From Heliocidaris erythrogramma (Eukaryota > Echinodermata > Echinoidea > Camarodonta > Echinometridae), in assembly GCA_025617745.1 (NCBI GenBank), contig CM046857.1, forward strand, positions 25,017,761 through 25,081,760: a stretch of DNA of 64,000 bases, given 5' to 3'. Position numbers and translations under genes: made by a program. Within the stretch, counting starts at the first letter, position 1; each line of letters starts with the position of its first letter. The notes beneath the pieces are model-generated. The model saw only the letters and a program-made list of their open reading frames with translations. It ran no database searches and was not told the DNA's origin. Positions 40,250-53,500 of this stretch are shown here, one piece after another.

Positions 40250-41310
40250 TCACACTATCAGCCTGGATTAGGATTGAAGAACATCCCCCTTGATCTTAAT
40301 GCCAAAATCTCTGATCCAACACCTCTTAAAGATAGAGTTGAGTTCTGCTCATGCCATTACATTGTGAAAGAACAGTCTCAAAGCAATGAATTGGAAAGGT
40401 TGATCATGTCTACGTAAGAATTGTTTTATACTTTGAGGATTTGGGATCATCCTAATGATAAGATTGACCCAATGTCCCTGAAAAGTACATGTACTGCACA
40501 CAGAAATGGGTATGTGGAACTGCACACACAAGTGGCATGAATGTTCGGCCTGAACATTTCAGCTATTTCTTGTCATATTTCGAATATGAAGGCATTTGAA
40601 GAGGAATCCTTCTCATGGGATATTTTTAATATGATTTTCTTCCAAACTGACTTAAAAGGAATCGAGAAAGCTCACAAATTATTTTTCACCTCTCCTTAAA
40701 CTCGACCTTCTCTTTAAGAATAGACTGGAGGAACATAGTCAAACATAGACTCCAAAATATCTGCTCTGCGCAAAATTATGATTTGATTAGGATTAGAAAG
40801 ATAATCTTAATCTTAATGATCTCTGTTCTGTTAGCTCTAAGAACCCAGATGAATTCATTTCATTTACTAGCAGATTGGATTGAGGAATGCGCTGTGAAAA
40901 GACACAATTGGATCAGCATTACTGGGCTAATTTAAAACCTCCTAGAACCCAGTTCTATCCATTCTATTTGCTTCCAGATTACATTGAGGAACACAATGAT
41001 TGGATTAAGATTAGAGGGTCTATTCATTTTATTTGCTAAAAGGAACATGAGCAGTGATACACAATAGTGTAGACTATAGAGTCCACATCTCTATTATTGA
41101 AACCATCAATCAGATTAGGATTAGTATGCTAATCTTCATCCTAATCTCTTAACTACTGCCTTCCCCACCTCATAGGTACTCAACTACCATGTCCACATGG
41201 AGAAAAATATGACCAACGAGGATCGCAGTATATAGAGTCCATATCTCTGCAAAATCCATATCTTTGCAAAATCATGACTGGATTAGGATCAACTCATCTT
41301 AATCCCCCAA
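40250..41310. repeat. dispersed GATTAGGATTAG / CTAATCTTAATC repeats 3' of small Maf
   Basis: Variants of GATTAGGATTAG followed by TAATCTTAATC or TAATCTTCATCCTAATC occur near 40262, 40785, 40990, 41105 and 41278. The copies at 41105 and 40785 are self-complementary. A second motif, CAGATT(G/A)(G/C)ATTGAGGAA, occurs near 40872 and 40975. They fall directly after the small Maf stop on its strand, so they probably lie in its 3' UTR. Confidence 0.6.
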
Positions 41311-41547
41311 TCTTTGATCCACCACCTCCTGCTTGACCATGACGCCCGTGACAGGTCCCTCTTGGCGGTGGCTCGGACCTGGTATGGTGCTGTCCTTGTT
41401 GAGGTCAGCGAGGGTCAAGGGTCCTGAGAGCACCTTGATCTTTTCTTGGCCTCCCTTGGCTGCGACATGGAGCAGGGACTTGTACTTCCGATGGAGGTCA
41501 TCCAGGGCCTCTCGCTGCTTGGCGTTCTCCACGGCTAACTTCTCAAC
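41299..41547 (-). CDS. small Maf terminal coding exon: zipper and C-tail
   Basis: The acceptor is tcttcttcag; the exon starts [20 protein letters not shown] in the heptad register of the previous exon and has 82 codons plus a stop. After the zipper comes [20 protein letters not shown], then a C-tail with the SUMO-type VKQE and the end QRLGD. The tail does not resemble the vertebrate small-Maf tails that I know. Confidence 0.93.
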   Translation of the reverse strand, partial: VEKLAVENAKQREALDDLHRKYKSLLHVAAKGGQEKIKVLSGPLTLADLNKDSTIPGPSHRQEGPVTGVMVKQEVVDQRLGD

Positions 41548-44500
41548 CTGAAGAAGATTAAAAGATGAACGGATGAATATCAACCATGGTATATGTAAGA
41601 GCAACTGAGTTAACACAAAACATCTACAAACGTGATTTACCAACAGACAAATAAAATTTTGATTACAATATACTTTGTATCTCATGACAACGGCCCTGTG
41701 TTATTGTTTTTGTATAATGCAGGTCTGTGGAGGTCAGAAACTTGTGAAAGTCCCCCCGGAGATAGATTTGAGAATGTAATAGTTACGAACTCTCAAAGCA
41801 ATCAGTTTTTTATCACTGCGAAGAAAAATTACCACATGGAGGTTACAAGTTACGGTACATAAAGCAAAGGGTATGTAAGAAACTAGCACACACAGGCCTT
41901 CTCTTCCCAAAATAAGAAAAAGTGGATATGAGAGGTGGCCTCAAAAACTTTTTTTTTAAGATGTAATAATTTCGTACCTGGAGAAAAACCATTCTTGTTT
42001 TAAATAGTCACTAAAGCACCAACACCAAGCACCAACAGAGCCATCCACACACAGAGTTTGGACAACTTGGTTTGAATTGGGCACAACATGGCGTATACTC
42101 CTTTGCTTGTATGCTTGCCTAACAAAGCAACATGAGCCATATTGTTACCTACTGGAGCCAAGTTTGCTTAGTTCTATGTATACATGACTCTGTTTTTTTC
42201 ATATTCCATACCTCCATCTTGAGTCTCTCCTGTTCCACTTCCAGAGATTCTTTCTGAGTGACGCGCTTCTCACGGCAGTTTGCTGCATAGCCCCTGTTCT
42301 TCAGGGTACGACGCCGCTGCTTCAGCTGCACCACCTGATCTTTGGGCAGGCCGCGGAGACGACGGTTCAATTCACGAACCGAGAAGCTCATCAACTCGTC
42401 ATCGTTGATCACTTGTTCCGGCGGCTGTACAGGGATCTCCTGCCGCATCTGTGTAGGAATAAAAGAAAATAAATTTGCTTATGTTGATCATGATCACTTC
42501 CTGATGAGCATGTAAAAAGGAAAGTCACAGAAGACATAAGAGATTAACTCTTTCAAGACAATTGACCACATTTTGTGGTTTGGCTCAATAACTTTTGATT
42601 CAGAGCTCTAAAAAATATACCAGATGCATGAGTACAAAGAGCAAAAATATCTGCGCACATTATGTCCATTTTTGTTGCATGACCATATTGCGTTTGATGC
42701 CAGGAATTTTAAAAACAAGAATGAGCTTTAAAATCCCTAAATTGGCAACACATTAAGAGGTTCAAAATCATTGTTTTTTTATCAAAATTAGCCATTTTTT
42801 CAACTTTGACAAAATTTGTTACCATGTATATTGTTTTCAAAGACATTACACCTTATTAGAAGCATGTAGCCCTAAAAGAAAAATATTATCGTTGCCAATT
42901 TGAAGAACAAAATCTGATCAATTTAGCCCTTAAATAATTCCTGTCCTGAAAGGGTAAAATTTAGGCAAACTAATTCTGACTCGTAGAAAAACATGTACAC
43001 ATACAGTACATGTAGAAGAGGATGGAAAGGAGAAGACTGGAGGGAAGAAAGGAGACAAGAGCTTTAGAGGAAAGAAAGAAGACAAGAGCTTTAGAGGAAA
43101 AAAAGATGGAAGAGAAATAGAAGGGTGCAAAAATTTGTAATTCCCAGTGATTATCAAATTAATGTTGCACAAATGATTCAATTAACCTGTATGAAAGAAA
43201 TATACATGTAAGAAATATTGGAAGGCTAGTTTTTCTCTACTTTAGAGAATCACCCACATAGCAACAAAGTTGAATATCGTTTTAGTAATTATTTAAACGT
43301 ACATACATGGAGCAAATTTTCTGTAGGCTGCACTCAGGCATTTGTGTTGTGCAATATCCATACCATACATGTATGTATATTTATACTTCTGAATCATTTA
43401 TTGTCACCTGAAGGAAACATTGTATACAACTATCTTACAATATCAAGTCATATTTCAGGAGAGTATAATATGTCACCACTAAAACAGAAATGATATAAAA
43501 GGCAGATAAAATTAAAGAAAAATGGTTTATTTCATCTTGGCATTTGTGTTACATTTTGAAAGTACTCTGATTAGATTAGTATACAATAGGAAGTGGCACA
43601 TAATGACACGGGAAAGACGCAAAGAATAGCGAGTTTTGTCTGTGCTTCTAAAATCAGAATCAGACAAATCTGAATAAAAATTTCATATTACTTTGCTTAA
43701 AAGTGTTCAAAGAGGTAAATGTAAATACGAGTCCTAATATTTTGGTTCTGCCTCTATAGAATAAAATTTTGATTTTGAATAATTTTGTCATATATGCGTC
43801 TTTCCAACGTTTTTATGCGTCACGACGTTTCGCTAAGCTTCTATAAAAGTATATTATACTCTCCTTTATTTATGATTATTCATGACCTTTTTACTTTTTA
43901 CACATGTACATGTACATGTATGTTTTGTTAATACAAATTGAATACACTTACAAGCAAAATAAAAAAAAGGGAAGCACAAACACACAAAATATAGACATTT
44001 GTATACATTTCAAATTGACCAATCGCTATGAAAGGTCTTGATATATTGGATTTACTTGTACTGCTGGTTTGCGTTCGTCCAAGGTGGTTTGGTAAGAGCG
44101 GCCATTCCACAGACCGGGTGGAGGACAAACGCTACAGGAGGACTATCTGCTGGAAATTATGACAGGTATAATCCAAATGTTTTCAAGTTACTCATGAGTA
44201 CCCATACATGTAATTCAAATAGCCTAGAGGCCTGCAATCCCGACTTGCATACATGTGCGTGCAGAGACAAGGCTTTACACTTACATAATGTACAAACCCC
44301 CAAGATTTTATCTGAATACATCAACATCTCAAAAATATTTTCAACAGTATGTTATAAAAGAAAATCTGCACTCATCAGTATACATTGTACCTTGCATTAC
44401 ACGTCATTGCATCTCAAAATACCCAAAATAGATGTTCACTTTAATAAATAAAAAGCTATAAAATCAATTTTTAATGAAATTTGAAGAAAGGAGAGGCGAC

Positions 44501-47500
44501 AGAACAGACATTGAAATTCACACCATGAAATGTTTGGAAAACAGTTTGGAGTATAGTCCTGTAAAGAAGCAAGGGGTAGCACATATCCCTGTACAGTGTA
44601 CATGTGGGTAGGAAAAATGCTCAAGTTTGAAATTATTTGTGATGATTTTATACAATGTGCAAGCAAAGATGGATGAGTGATATTGAGAATAGAGAGTATA
44701 CGCTTCCATGATCTGATAGCACAGAAGTTATCAAGTTCACATTGCTTTTAATAGGCACAGTTTATGGTATTAAAGAAAATATTTTAACATTCATGTAATT
44801 GCACGAATGAATATTTGACATATTTTAATAGCAAGTGAATGTCTGGAGTAACTCACAAATGAATGACAATGTTGAAAACTTGAATCCTCTTTTTAAAAAA
44901 AATTCTCTAATGTATTGCATTTAAAAAATTAAAAACCATATTAAAGTAGAGGTGTCGTGGTCTAGTGGATACGTCATGGTTCGCGGTTCAAGTCCCGCCA
45001 CGGCACTAATGTTCTTTGGCAAGACATTAATCTACATTTGCCACTCTCCACCCAGGTGTTAAATGGGTACCGGGTAGGATGCGAATGTCACTGTGATTGG
45101 AATAGTATACAACTGTACATGTACATGTATGTACACCTGTATGTGCGCCTGTAAAATGGCAGCCATGCAGACTGGAATGCTCCCTTGTGGAGTGGAGAAT
45201 GTGCAAAAGTTATAAGTGCAGGATCGTAATAGGATCCAATATAAACCGTAAATAATACACGTAAAGCGCTTTGAGCAGTTATTAACTGGAAAGGCGCCAT
45301 GTAAATGCATATTATATTGTTATTAAGTGTTACATAATTTTATGCCAAATGTACATTATTATATGAATGACCAATAAACTTTGAATATGAATATGGAAAA
45401 ATACCCTAAATATAAAAAGGCTGCAGTGGCACTTCTGTCAACTTACCCTTTTAATACATGATGTGCACAGAGGGTTAGGAGAGGCTCAGGGGAGAGGGGG
45501 GAAATACCCTCTTCCCCAGCCACTGATCCTCAACAGGGGGAAGGGGAAATGACTGATGGGGGGCCACCTCTGGGGACCAATTGACTGCTAATCCCTTGGA
45601 ACAACTCAGGACATGGCATTCTTGCACTTTATGCGGTTTCTTCTTCTTCCTACTCCCTTCTCTCTTTCTCTCTCTCTCTCTCACTGTCCTGCTCTCTCTC
45701 CCTAACCTTCTCCTACCAAGGAGGTACTAGGCATGTACATGTACGGTACATCATAAATACATGTATACTTTCTATAATGCAGCTCACAGCTCTTTTTCTC
45801 TTTTCAGAAAATTTCCTTTGAGGCAATATTTCTATTTTTTAAAACATTTTCCTTGAACTTTTTTTTTCTTCATATTACCACTGCTAAAACCTCTCCACTT
45901 AGGCCCTTCTACATATTTTCTTGTTCTATTATCACCTCGATTTCCCTCTCTTTTGACCTCTATGCTGCTCTTTAGATTCTTACGGGACATATCCCAATCT
46001 ACATTGTATGTCCTTATCTCGCTGCAGCGGGGTTGCGGTCCTGTGGAAATGAAATTCAGTGGACTGTAGATCTAAAAGACCACTCCAAAATTCAGGTACC
46101 GGTAAAGCCAATATGTTGGTTAAAACATCTCATTCTTTCGCTCCCATTTACATGTATATATCACTTTCCCTCCTTTTTTCTTGCAGCATCTTCCCTTTCT
46201 CTGTTGTTTGAACTCTATCACTTTATCTCTCTCTCTCTCTCTCCATCTCTCTTCCGCTACTTCGAGACACAAACGAGGACAAACATGACCCGAGGTTCTG
46301 TATCAAGATCTTATCTCAATCCCCGCATCATAATTTTCCCCTTCTTCAGCACTTTAATTCATGGGGGATATGACTACATTAATGCGTTAAAGGAGATGTT
46401 TCATCATGATCCGATGACAAGCTCCTCGCCTCTGAAGAGAAAGCTTGTTTAATCTGATGCCGTTCCATTCACTGATTTTAACTGCCACCGACGAAGAATC
46501 CAGGGAGATTTTCGGAAGGACTGGGCACTTTGCAAATTTGCATATTATATTCAATCAAGAAAATATAAGCAGTAGTTGGTTTTTATTGCATGCTGATGCA
46601 TCAAAACGAAAGTAATTACCAGATACCATTTACTTCCTTAATCTTTAGGATCTATATCTTGGGGCAGGCTTTACGAACCAAGTAGCCATTGAAAGTGTGG
46701 TTAATGACACAGTTAAAATGTGATTTGTGAGCTTTATTTTCTGAGTCTCTAAAAAGTCTAATTGATATTTTTGTAGATCACAATAATACTGGACTCGATT
46801 CCCTGCAAAGTAATAACAATGCAACAAATATTAAGGGAGCCTGCAATTCTTTGATTATATGTATATATACGTTATAAATGCTCATATATTTAAAAAAAAT
46901 TCCCCCTCTTCTTTTTGGCTGCATCAAATCTTTCTCCCAATTTTCAAATATTTCTTGAGGAAAACAAATTAAACTAAAACTAATCATTCAAATGACCTCC
47001 ATTTTCATTAAATTAATACTAAATTTCAAGATAAATTGTCCTTATTTCAGTACCCTTGATGCTAAGTACTTGTCCTTTAAACATTCTTAGGTTCGTTCGT
47101 CATGGACTGTTATTAGTACATCATGAACTTTTCAAAACTAATTTAGCAGTTCCTTGAAAACAAAAGTGATGACAGACAACTTCACCAAAGTCTGAGCATT
47201 CCATGTACTACAATGTGTCTCATGAAAAAAACCCATGAAAATATGACATTATGCTGCATGGTTTGCTATTAATGAAATCAAGTAATTTTTTGTTATTCAT
47301 AAGCACATTCTTTATTGCTTATGAAATGAGGCAGAAATTCTGTGAAAATGAAGCTCTTTCAATTTCAAGGTCCTGGCATTTCATGAATTCCTTACTCAGT
47401 AAGAGGGACTAAGAGGGACTTAAAGGGATACGCCACCAGGCAGCCGTGGGAAAGTCAGGATTGCGTAAGCCCCATTCACTCGTACACAAAGTTTGTGCGT

Positions 47501-50500
47501 CGAACACGTCCGTCAGACTACTCAGATTACATTTCGGACTGCACGAAGCCGACCGAATCTCGGACAGAGCTTGAGCTCGGGTGAACAGCATGATCAGGTA
47601 ACGATCACGGTGCCCTCTTGTGGCATTAAAACGTCCACTATCTGTGCTTGAGTATCCCTTTAAGGAGTAAACATGCCAGAAACATCCAAAATGTTGCAAA
47701 CAACAAAGGAACAAAATAAAGAAGGATGAAAGAAATAGTGAGGATTATGAAGGGAATAATCTTAAAGAAAAAAAATCAAGAGAAAAGAGATACAGACAGC
47801 TCTTTCTAGCTGTGATATACACAAAATAATAGAAATAAAATATAACAAATAAAATATAAAATACAACAGATTGGGCATCATGACAGTCAAAGAGAAATAC
47901 ATGTACATGTGTATATCAAGTTTATAGTGGATGATGATTTATTCTATATCTTGAGCATGAAAAGGGGAAATCCCCCTCTCCCCTCTCCCCTTCCCCCCAA
48001 ATGGTCCGCGGTCTGCAGTAACATTTCAGTATTATAAAAAAAAAGAAGAGGAAAATTAAATAGGGGGGGTGGAAGGTGTGACAGATTTTTTACAGATTTA
48101 AATCTAGCATCTATTTAAAAAACTGTACATTGTAAAGGTACACACTCAATGTGTACATGTATATCTAAAGCTTGATGAAATTGTGCCAACGTATGCATCG
48201 TACCTGAAAAAAAAAAAAGCAATAAATAACAAAGTCTGTACTGCTAGACTACAAGCACAGCTGGATGTGAACGGATCCGCTCTCTCTCATAACGCGATGG
48301 AGAGGAGAACTTCCCTGAGCGGAAGGAAGTTCTCGGCGATGCCTAGATTTGTCACATAACATTCGTAAATGACTCAAATCCTCCTCAGGGGGTAGAGGAA
48401 CTTGAACCTGCATGAGTACCTACTACCTTCTAATCTAGCCCCTTTCACATTGTAAATCTAAACTTCATGAATAAAAGAAACAAGATGGATACAACTTTTA
48501 ATCACTAACCCTTTTAAACTCAAAATCTAAACACACTTATATATAGCCCTTGTACTTCTACAATCTCCTTTTATTTTTTTAAACAGAAAACAATAAAAAA
48601 AACTCTCAATCCCCTTGCCCTTTTACACTTCAAAATCTATACTTTTATTCTCAAAATCTTAATTTTTTACAAAAATACAGGAAAGGGAAGGGGAAAAAAC
48701 TTGGATTCCCCTATAAAGGCCTGGCTCCTTTTATACTCCATATCTGAAGTTCCTCAAGAAAGAAAAAGGGGAGAGCCTTTACTACCCCTTCTAATACCAA
48801 AATATAAAGGGGGAAAATATGAATACAATCCCGTACAACTTTCGATTCCATTCGCCCCTTTCATTTTTTCCCCCTTTATATTTTGGTATTAGAAGGGATA
48901 GAAAAGGCTCTCCCCTTTTTCTTTCTTGAGGAACTCAAGTTATGGAGTACTTGAAATCTTGAAATCAGGTATAAAATGGAGGATGACAACTTTCACTATC
49001 CATAGCCCTTTTTATACTCCAAATCTAAATTTCACAAAAATGGGGGAAGACTGTAAATGTAAATATATACATGTACATGTACATCCCTTTATTCACTAAC
49101 ACTTGCATTCACAAGTAGCTTCCAGAATTAGTTCCTTTAAAAGAAGAAAAAAAATAACTAAAAGTCTCTGGGAAATATTTCTTCTCTTTTCAAGTCTTCT
49201 CTTTCGATGCCCTCTTTGACAATTATGAACAAACAATGATTTTCTAAAAATTCTTAAACAAACGACGCTTTGATTGATTTCCTTAATCTTTCGTAATCCA
49301 TTCTTTCCTCGAATTTGCAATGGAACAGATTACCATACCTTCCAAATTTTTCTCATCAAAGAGGAAATCAGTTCTGAGAAGGTCTACTTTTAAGAATCAA
49401 TATAATAAATAAAAATTGATTGTGTGATACTGAATAACAGATGGCCTAAAAGCAATTGCTTACATATTATAAATGATTGCAATTTTAGTGTCACTAATAC
49501 AGGTTCAACATTCTAGCTACAAAATCAAGTTAAATATTAAACCAAGTTGCAAAAATTTGTGAACTTTTTCTTACTTCACACTGAGAACAAAGTCCATCAA
49601 ACTATACCCCAATGCTGAGTCGTGATGAAATCAGCTGATCCGACAAAATTTATTAAAGTTTGTGTCAACACAGACGCTGGTCGCAACATGCTTCATGCGT
49701 GTGTACGGGATGGGGCGCTTGTACATGTACGTGGAAAATTATTGCATTGGCAAGCTTCCTTTGTCAATAAATGGCAGAAAGTCACCGACAAGGACATACT
49801 AAGCTGGTAATATCTCATTAAATTATTTTCATTCTTTTTATTTCATCATATTAAGACATTTACAACCTTGAATCATTTACAACCTTCAAGCAAATAAGTG
49901 CCATATGTTGTAGAAGGCTATACATTTTGCTGAATAATCACATTCAGCATATTAGTGGTAGAACTATTTTATTATTATTATTTATTATTTATAGGGGTGG
50001 GAGTTTCGGGTATTTTTTCAATTCGGGAACCCGACGATTTTTCGGGCGGGTTCCCGGTTACCCGAAAATCATATAACACAAATTACAAGCTTATATTTAC
50101 CCTTAAGAAGCTATTAACACTGGGGAAAACTCTAAAGCGTATCACTGCAGTGGGGCGCTACATGGATATTTACATGTAGATATTGAATGGCTGGCCGACG
50201 TTATCTACCGCCTTGTCATGTTACATACATGAGTAATCATTAAATACTTAATTTTCGGGAAACGGGCATGTAATATTTTGACCCGGGACCCGATGCTCTC
50301 GGGCGGGACCCGGGTACCCGGTTTTTAGTCCCAGCACTATTTATTATGTATGATTTTCTGGTATGTTGATGCATCTCATTTTGGGGGGTTCCGCATCACA
50401 TACATGTATGAGGGAATGGTCAAACTGTCGCAAAATTAAACTTAAAAACTCGAACGAACGTTTAGTTTTATCACAAAGGGTTTGTGGGTGTGTGTGTTTC

Positions 50501-53500
50501 TTAGCCTCAATTTCTGTCCTCTATCACACGCAAGATAACCATCAGGCAGGTATAGTCTAATGTTCTCGTCTTTCCGATGTCTCTTTTGTCTTTCTAAAAA
50601 ATATCCAGGTTGTGATACTTGTGCAACCAAATTTTGCACTATCTAATCAATTCAGTTGAATATATGCCTCATTCCATTTTTAGTTGACCTGCAATCTCGG
50701 ACACCTCTTGAAGGTTATCCCTGTCTTGATTTTTAAAAAAAATGCCCATACTAGGGTATGATATGCAAAAGATCAGGGTGCTAATTAGTGCAAAACTTAC
50801 ATGTACCTATAATCAAACTGAAATAAAACGGGCAAACTTTCTCAAGATAGTTCGTTGACCCCTTGCATGTCGTAAGACTCATTATCATCATAAGAGCACA
50901 TGCTATCATCACCTCCAAGCTGAAACAAATATAAATTTTTCCCATCTATGATGGACTAAACGTGACCTTTCTATTCCGGTTTATACAAGAAGTAGTGGTA
51001 TTAAAGGTTCACCACAATCGGGTGATTTTTATGCAATAAAAGTACATCACACCTTCTGAATGATGGGAAAGATACATGATGAGAAAAAAAAAATTCAAAT
51101 CAAACACTTGATTTAGTTTTTCTTCTAATTCTTATCTTCTCTGAAAAAGAAATTATTGATCTATTATCTCTATAACATTTCTTTAGATATTTTCAGAAAA
51201 AGTGTTTTAGTTTTAAAATCATAAAACTGATTTTCAATGGTAAGTTAACTGCTCAACTTCTAAATTACTTTTAACCCTACTATGTAAGGTACAGCCAGCT
51301 GATAGCCAAGGGGGGGGGGGGGGGGGGGCAGTGCACATGCACTCTCCCCCCCCCCCCCATGCCTCCCAACAAAAAATGTGCAAAACTATAATTTAATGCT
51401 TAGTTACACTGCATATACTCTGAAATGCATTTTGTCAACTTTTATACAATGATGCAATTTGTTTTAATGGTTGCTTCGTCTCTGTGCCCCCTCTCAGAAT
51501 ATTTATATGCACAGCGCACTTTACCATTAACAAAAAAATTGTCTGTGCCGCTCACTCCTCCATATAAATTCCAACCAATGTAGCTATGCCACTCATATGT
51601 CTATAAAGAAAATTTATCAATTTTGGCAAACTTTCTCAAAGTCAATTGTTAACCCGTTGACAACTGAATTCTTTAACTCTCATAGGCTTAATACAGGAGC
51701 TACCCGGTTCCCGTAGTCTATGGGTTAACCTCTGCACAAACATCTTGGTAATTCCTTATCACTATGACCTGAACATGCTACCATCTGCTGGGGTATGCCA
51801 CAAAAATTGCTTACGTGCACACAAGCAACCTTCCCCTTTTATAACTGTTAATTGAGACCCTGTACTTTTATTGTTTTGCACTATCAAAATATTCAAGTCC
51901 TATTCAAACACGTGGATCTTTACTATGTGTTTCTGAAATTTACTTGTTGAGCTCTGTAAACTTACAGAGAATTCTGCTGCATTTGAGTGCATATATATTC
52001 CTTTGTTCATTATTGTCTGCACAGACTGGTTTGGTGGACATATATTCCTATGAAAAAAAAAAGGTAGCTTTGGGCAATGTGTCTGTATTGACATGACTTC
52101 AATAATGTTCCTTTACTGACTATTGATACAGGCTGCGAACAACCACAATACTGAATAATGAGATTTGGGACAGGATAATATTGACTTAGTGGAATACGTG
52201 CAGATTTTCACGAAGATTATGATACCATACATCAACTCTCTGTTGAGGGCCAGAAGGTTGTTAACTGTATTAAGAGGAGTTATCGCCCTTTTGGCTCTCA
52301 GCCAATGTCAAACTCTTCTGTCTTGTTTACAAAATGGGTTGAAGAATGTAATCAATGTGATTGGTCAAATGATGTCATGTGACCACGTGATCAGTCTTTC
52401 CTGCCTTGCAAAATGTGTTTTAGTTTTAACCAACAGAAAGAGTGTTTTATTTAACCAAGAGAATTATTCATGATGGTGAAGTTGAATTATTCATGAAAAA
52501 TGATTTACAGAAAAGAAAAAAGTGGAAAAAGGCAAAAAAATTCCTTTCATAAGAAAACTATAAGAGCAGAAGAGGGAGGCTTACTGGTAATAGAGATTAA
52601 AGAGGCCCATCTGAGACATTACAGACCAAGAACATGTGCGGTGCATTATACATGTCACTAACATATTGCAAGCTTGCAACTAAATTGTATAATTTCATCT
52701 TCCTTCCTACATTTCTAACAAGCGCAGAAACACATCATTTTTCTCGATCAGAACACACTCCAGATCGCTATCGCCGATTCCTGCCAGCTAAACTCTGAAT
52801 CATCGCGACATTTTTTCCTCTGCGCTAACGAGAGCAGGAAAAACTCTGCCTGGTCCGAGTCAAGCGAGCAAGAGAAAAAGTCCCATTTTTCTTTTCCCAC
52901 CCTGCAGCCCTGATGGGGTATTTCCACACTCTAAACGGAACTGACAGGCCCGAGACTTGCTTTCATTCTCCCTTTCCGCAGACACCTGCAAACGCGTCAA
53001 AAAACGAGCGGGAAGTTGAAAGAAATGCTAAATGAATGGCTGACGATTTCATTCCAAGAAAATTCAGCTGAAATTGTGAACCATTTAAAAATAGAACCCT
53101 GTTGTTTATATCTTTCAAGGCTTGTCGAGAAGTGACAAAAGCAATGATTTCTCTGTAGACCTGCTCATGAAGGACAAGAAGTATCAAACTGGGAATTCAC
53201 TCCAGTTCTAATTGATTTCATTCCTGTAGATTGTATCACCCGTGACTCAATATGAATTACGAAACTTATTAAATGGATATCAATAAAACTAATTGAGTTA
53301 ACTACAGATCGGCGGCACTATCAGGGTGGCAAGAAAAGTCCCCTGAGATACAAAATCCCTAACATTTAATTGAATGTCTTTCAACCAATGACAGACTGAT
53401 TTGGATATCATTTTTTTTCTTACACATGCCTGTATAATGGGACCGTACTTACAAAAGCCCAACTATTCAAATACATCAAGCATGTTGAACACGTACATGT

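Larger units (their letters stand above)
35691..41298 (-). other. possible long 3' UTR and downstream region of small Maf
   Basis: No coding exon. The part next to the stop carries the repeats at 40250-41310. A minus-strand AATAAA lies at about 35814-35819, with another near 39740; the true poly(A) site cannot be chosen by eye. Other contents: the 70-bp duplication, a SINE fragment, C-runs near 36440. Confidence 0.35.

Noticed and set aside
44038..44170. Short + strand exon ending at gtataa
   Set aside because: Acceptor and donor are weak, there is no partner exon, and the product is not recognised.
44949..45006. A functional tRNA gene
   Set aside because: A and B boxes are perfect, but the segment is too short for a full cloverleaf and is followed by a SINE body seen elsewhere in the window.
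49622..49810. Small coding exon (62 codons)
   Set aside because: The reading looks somewhat protein-like but has no family motif and no convincing acceptor or donor in frame.
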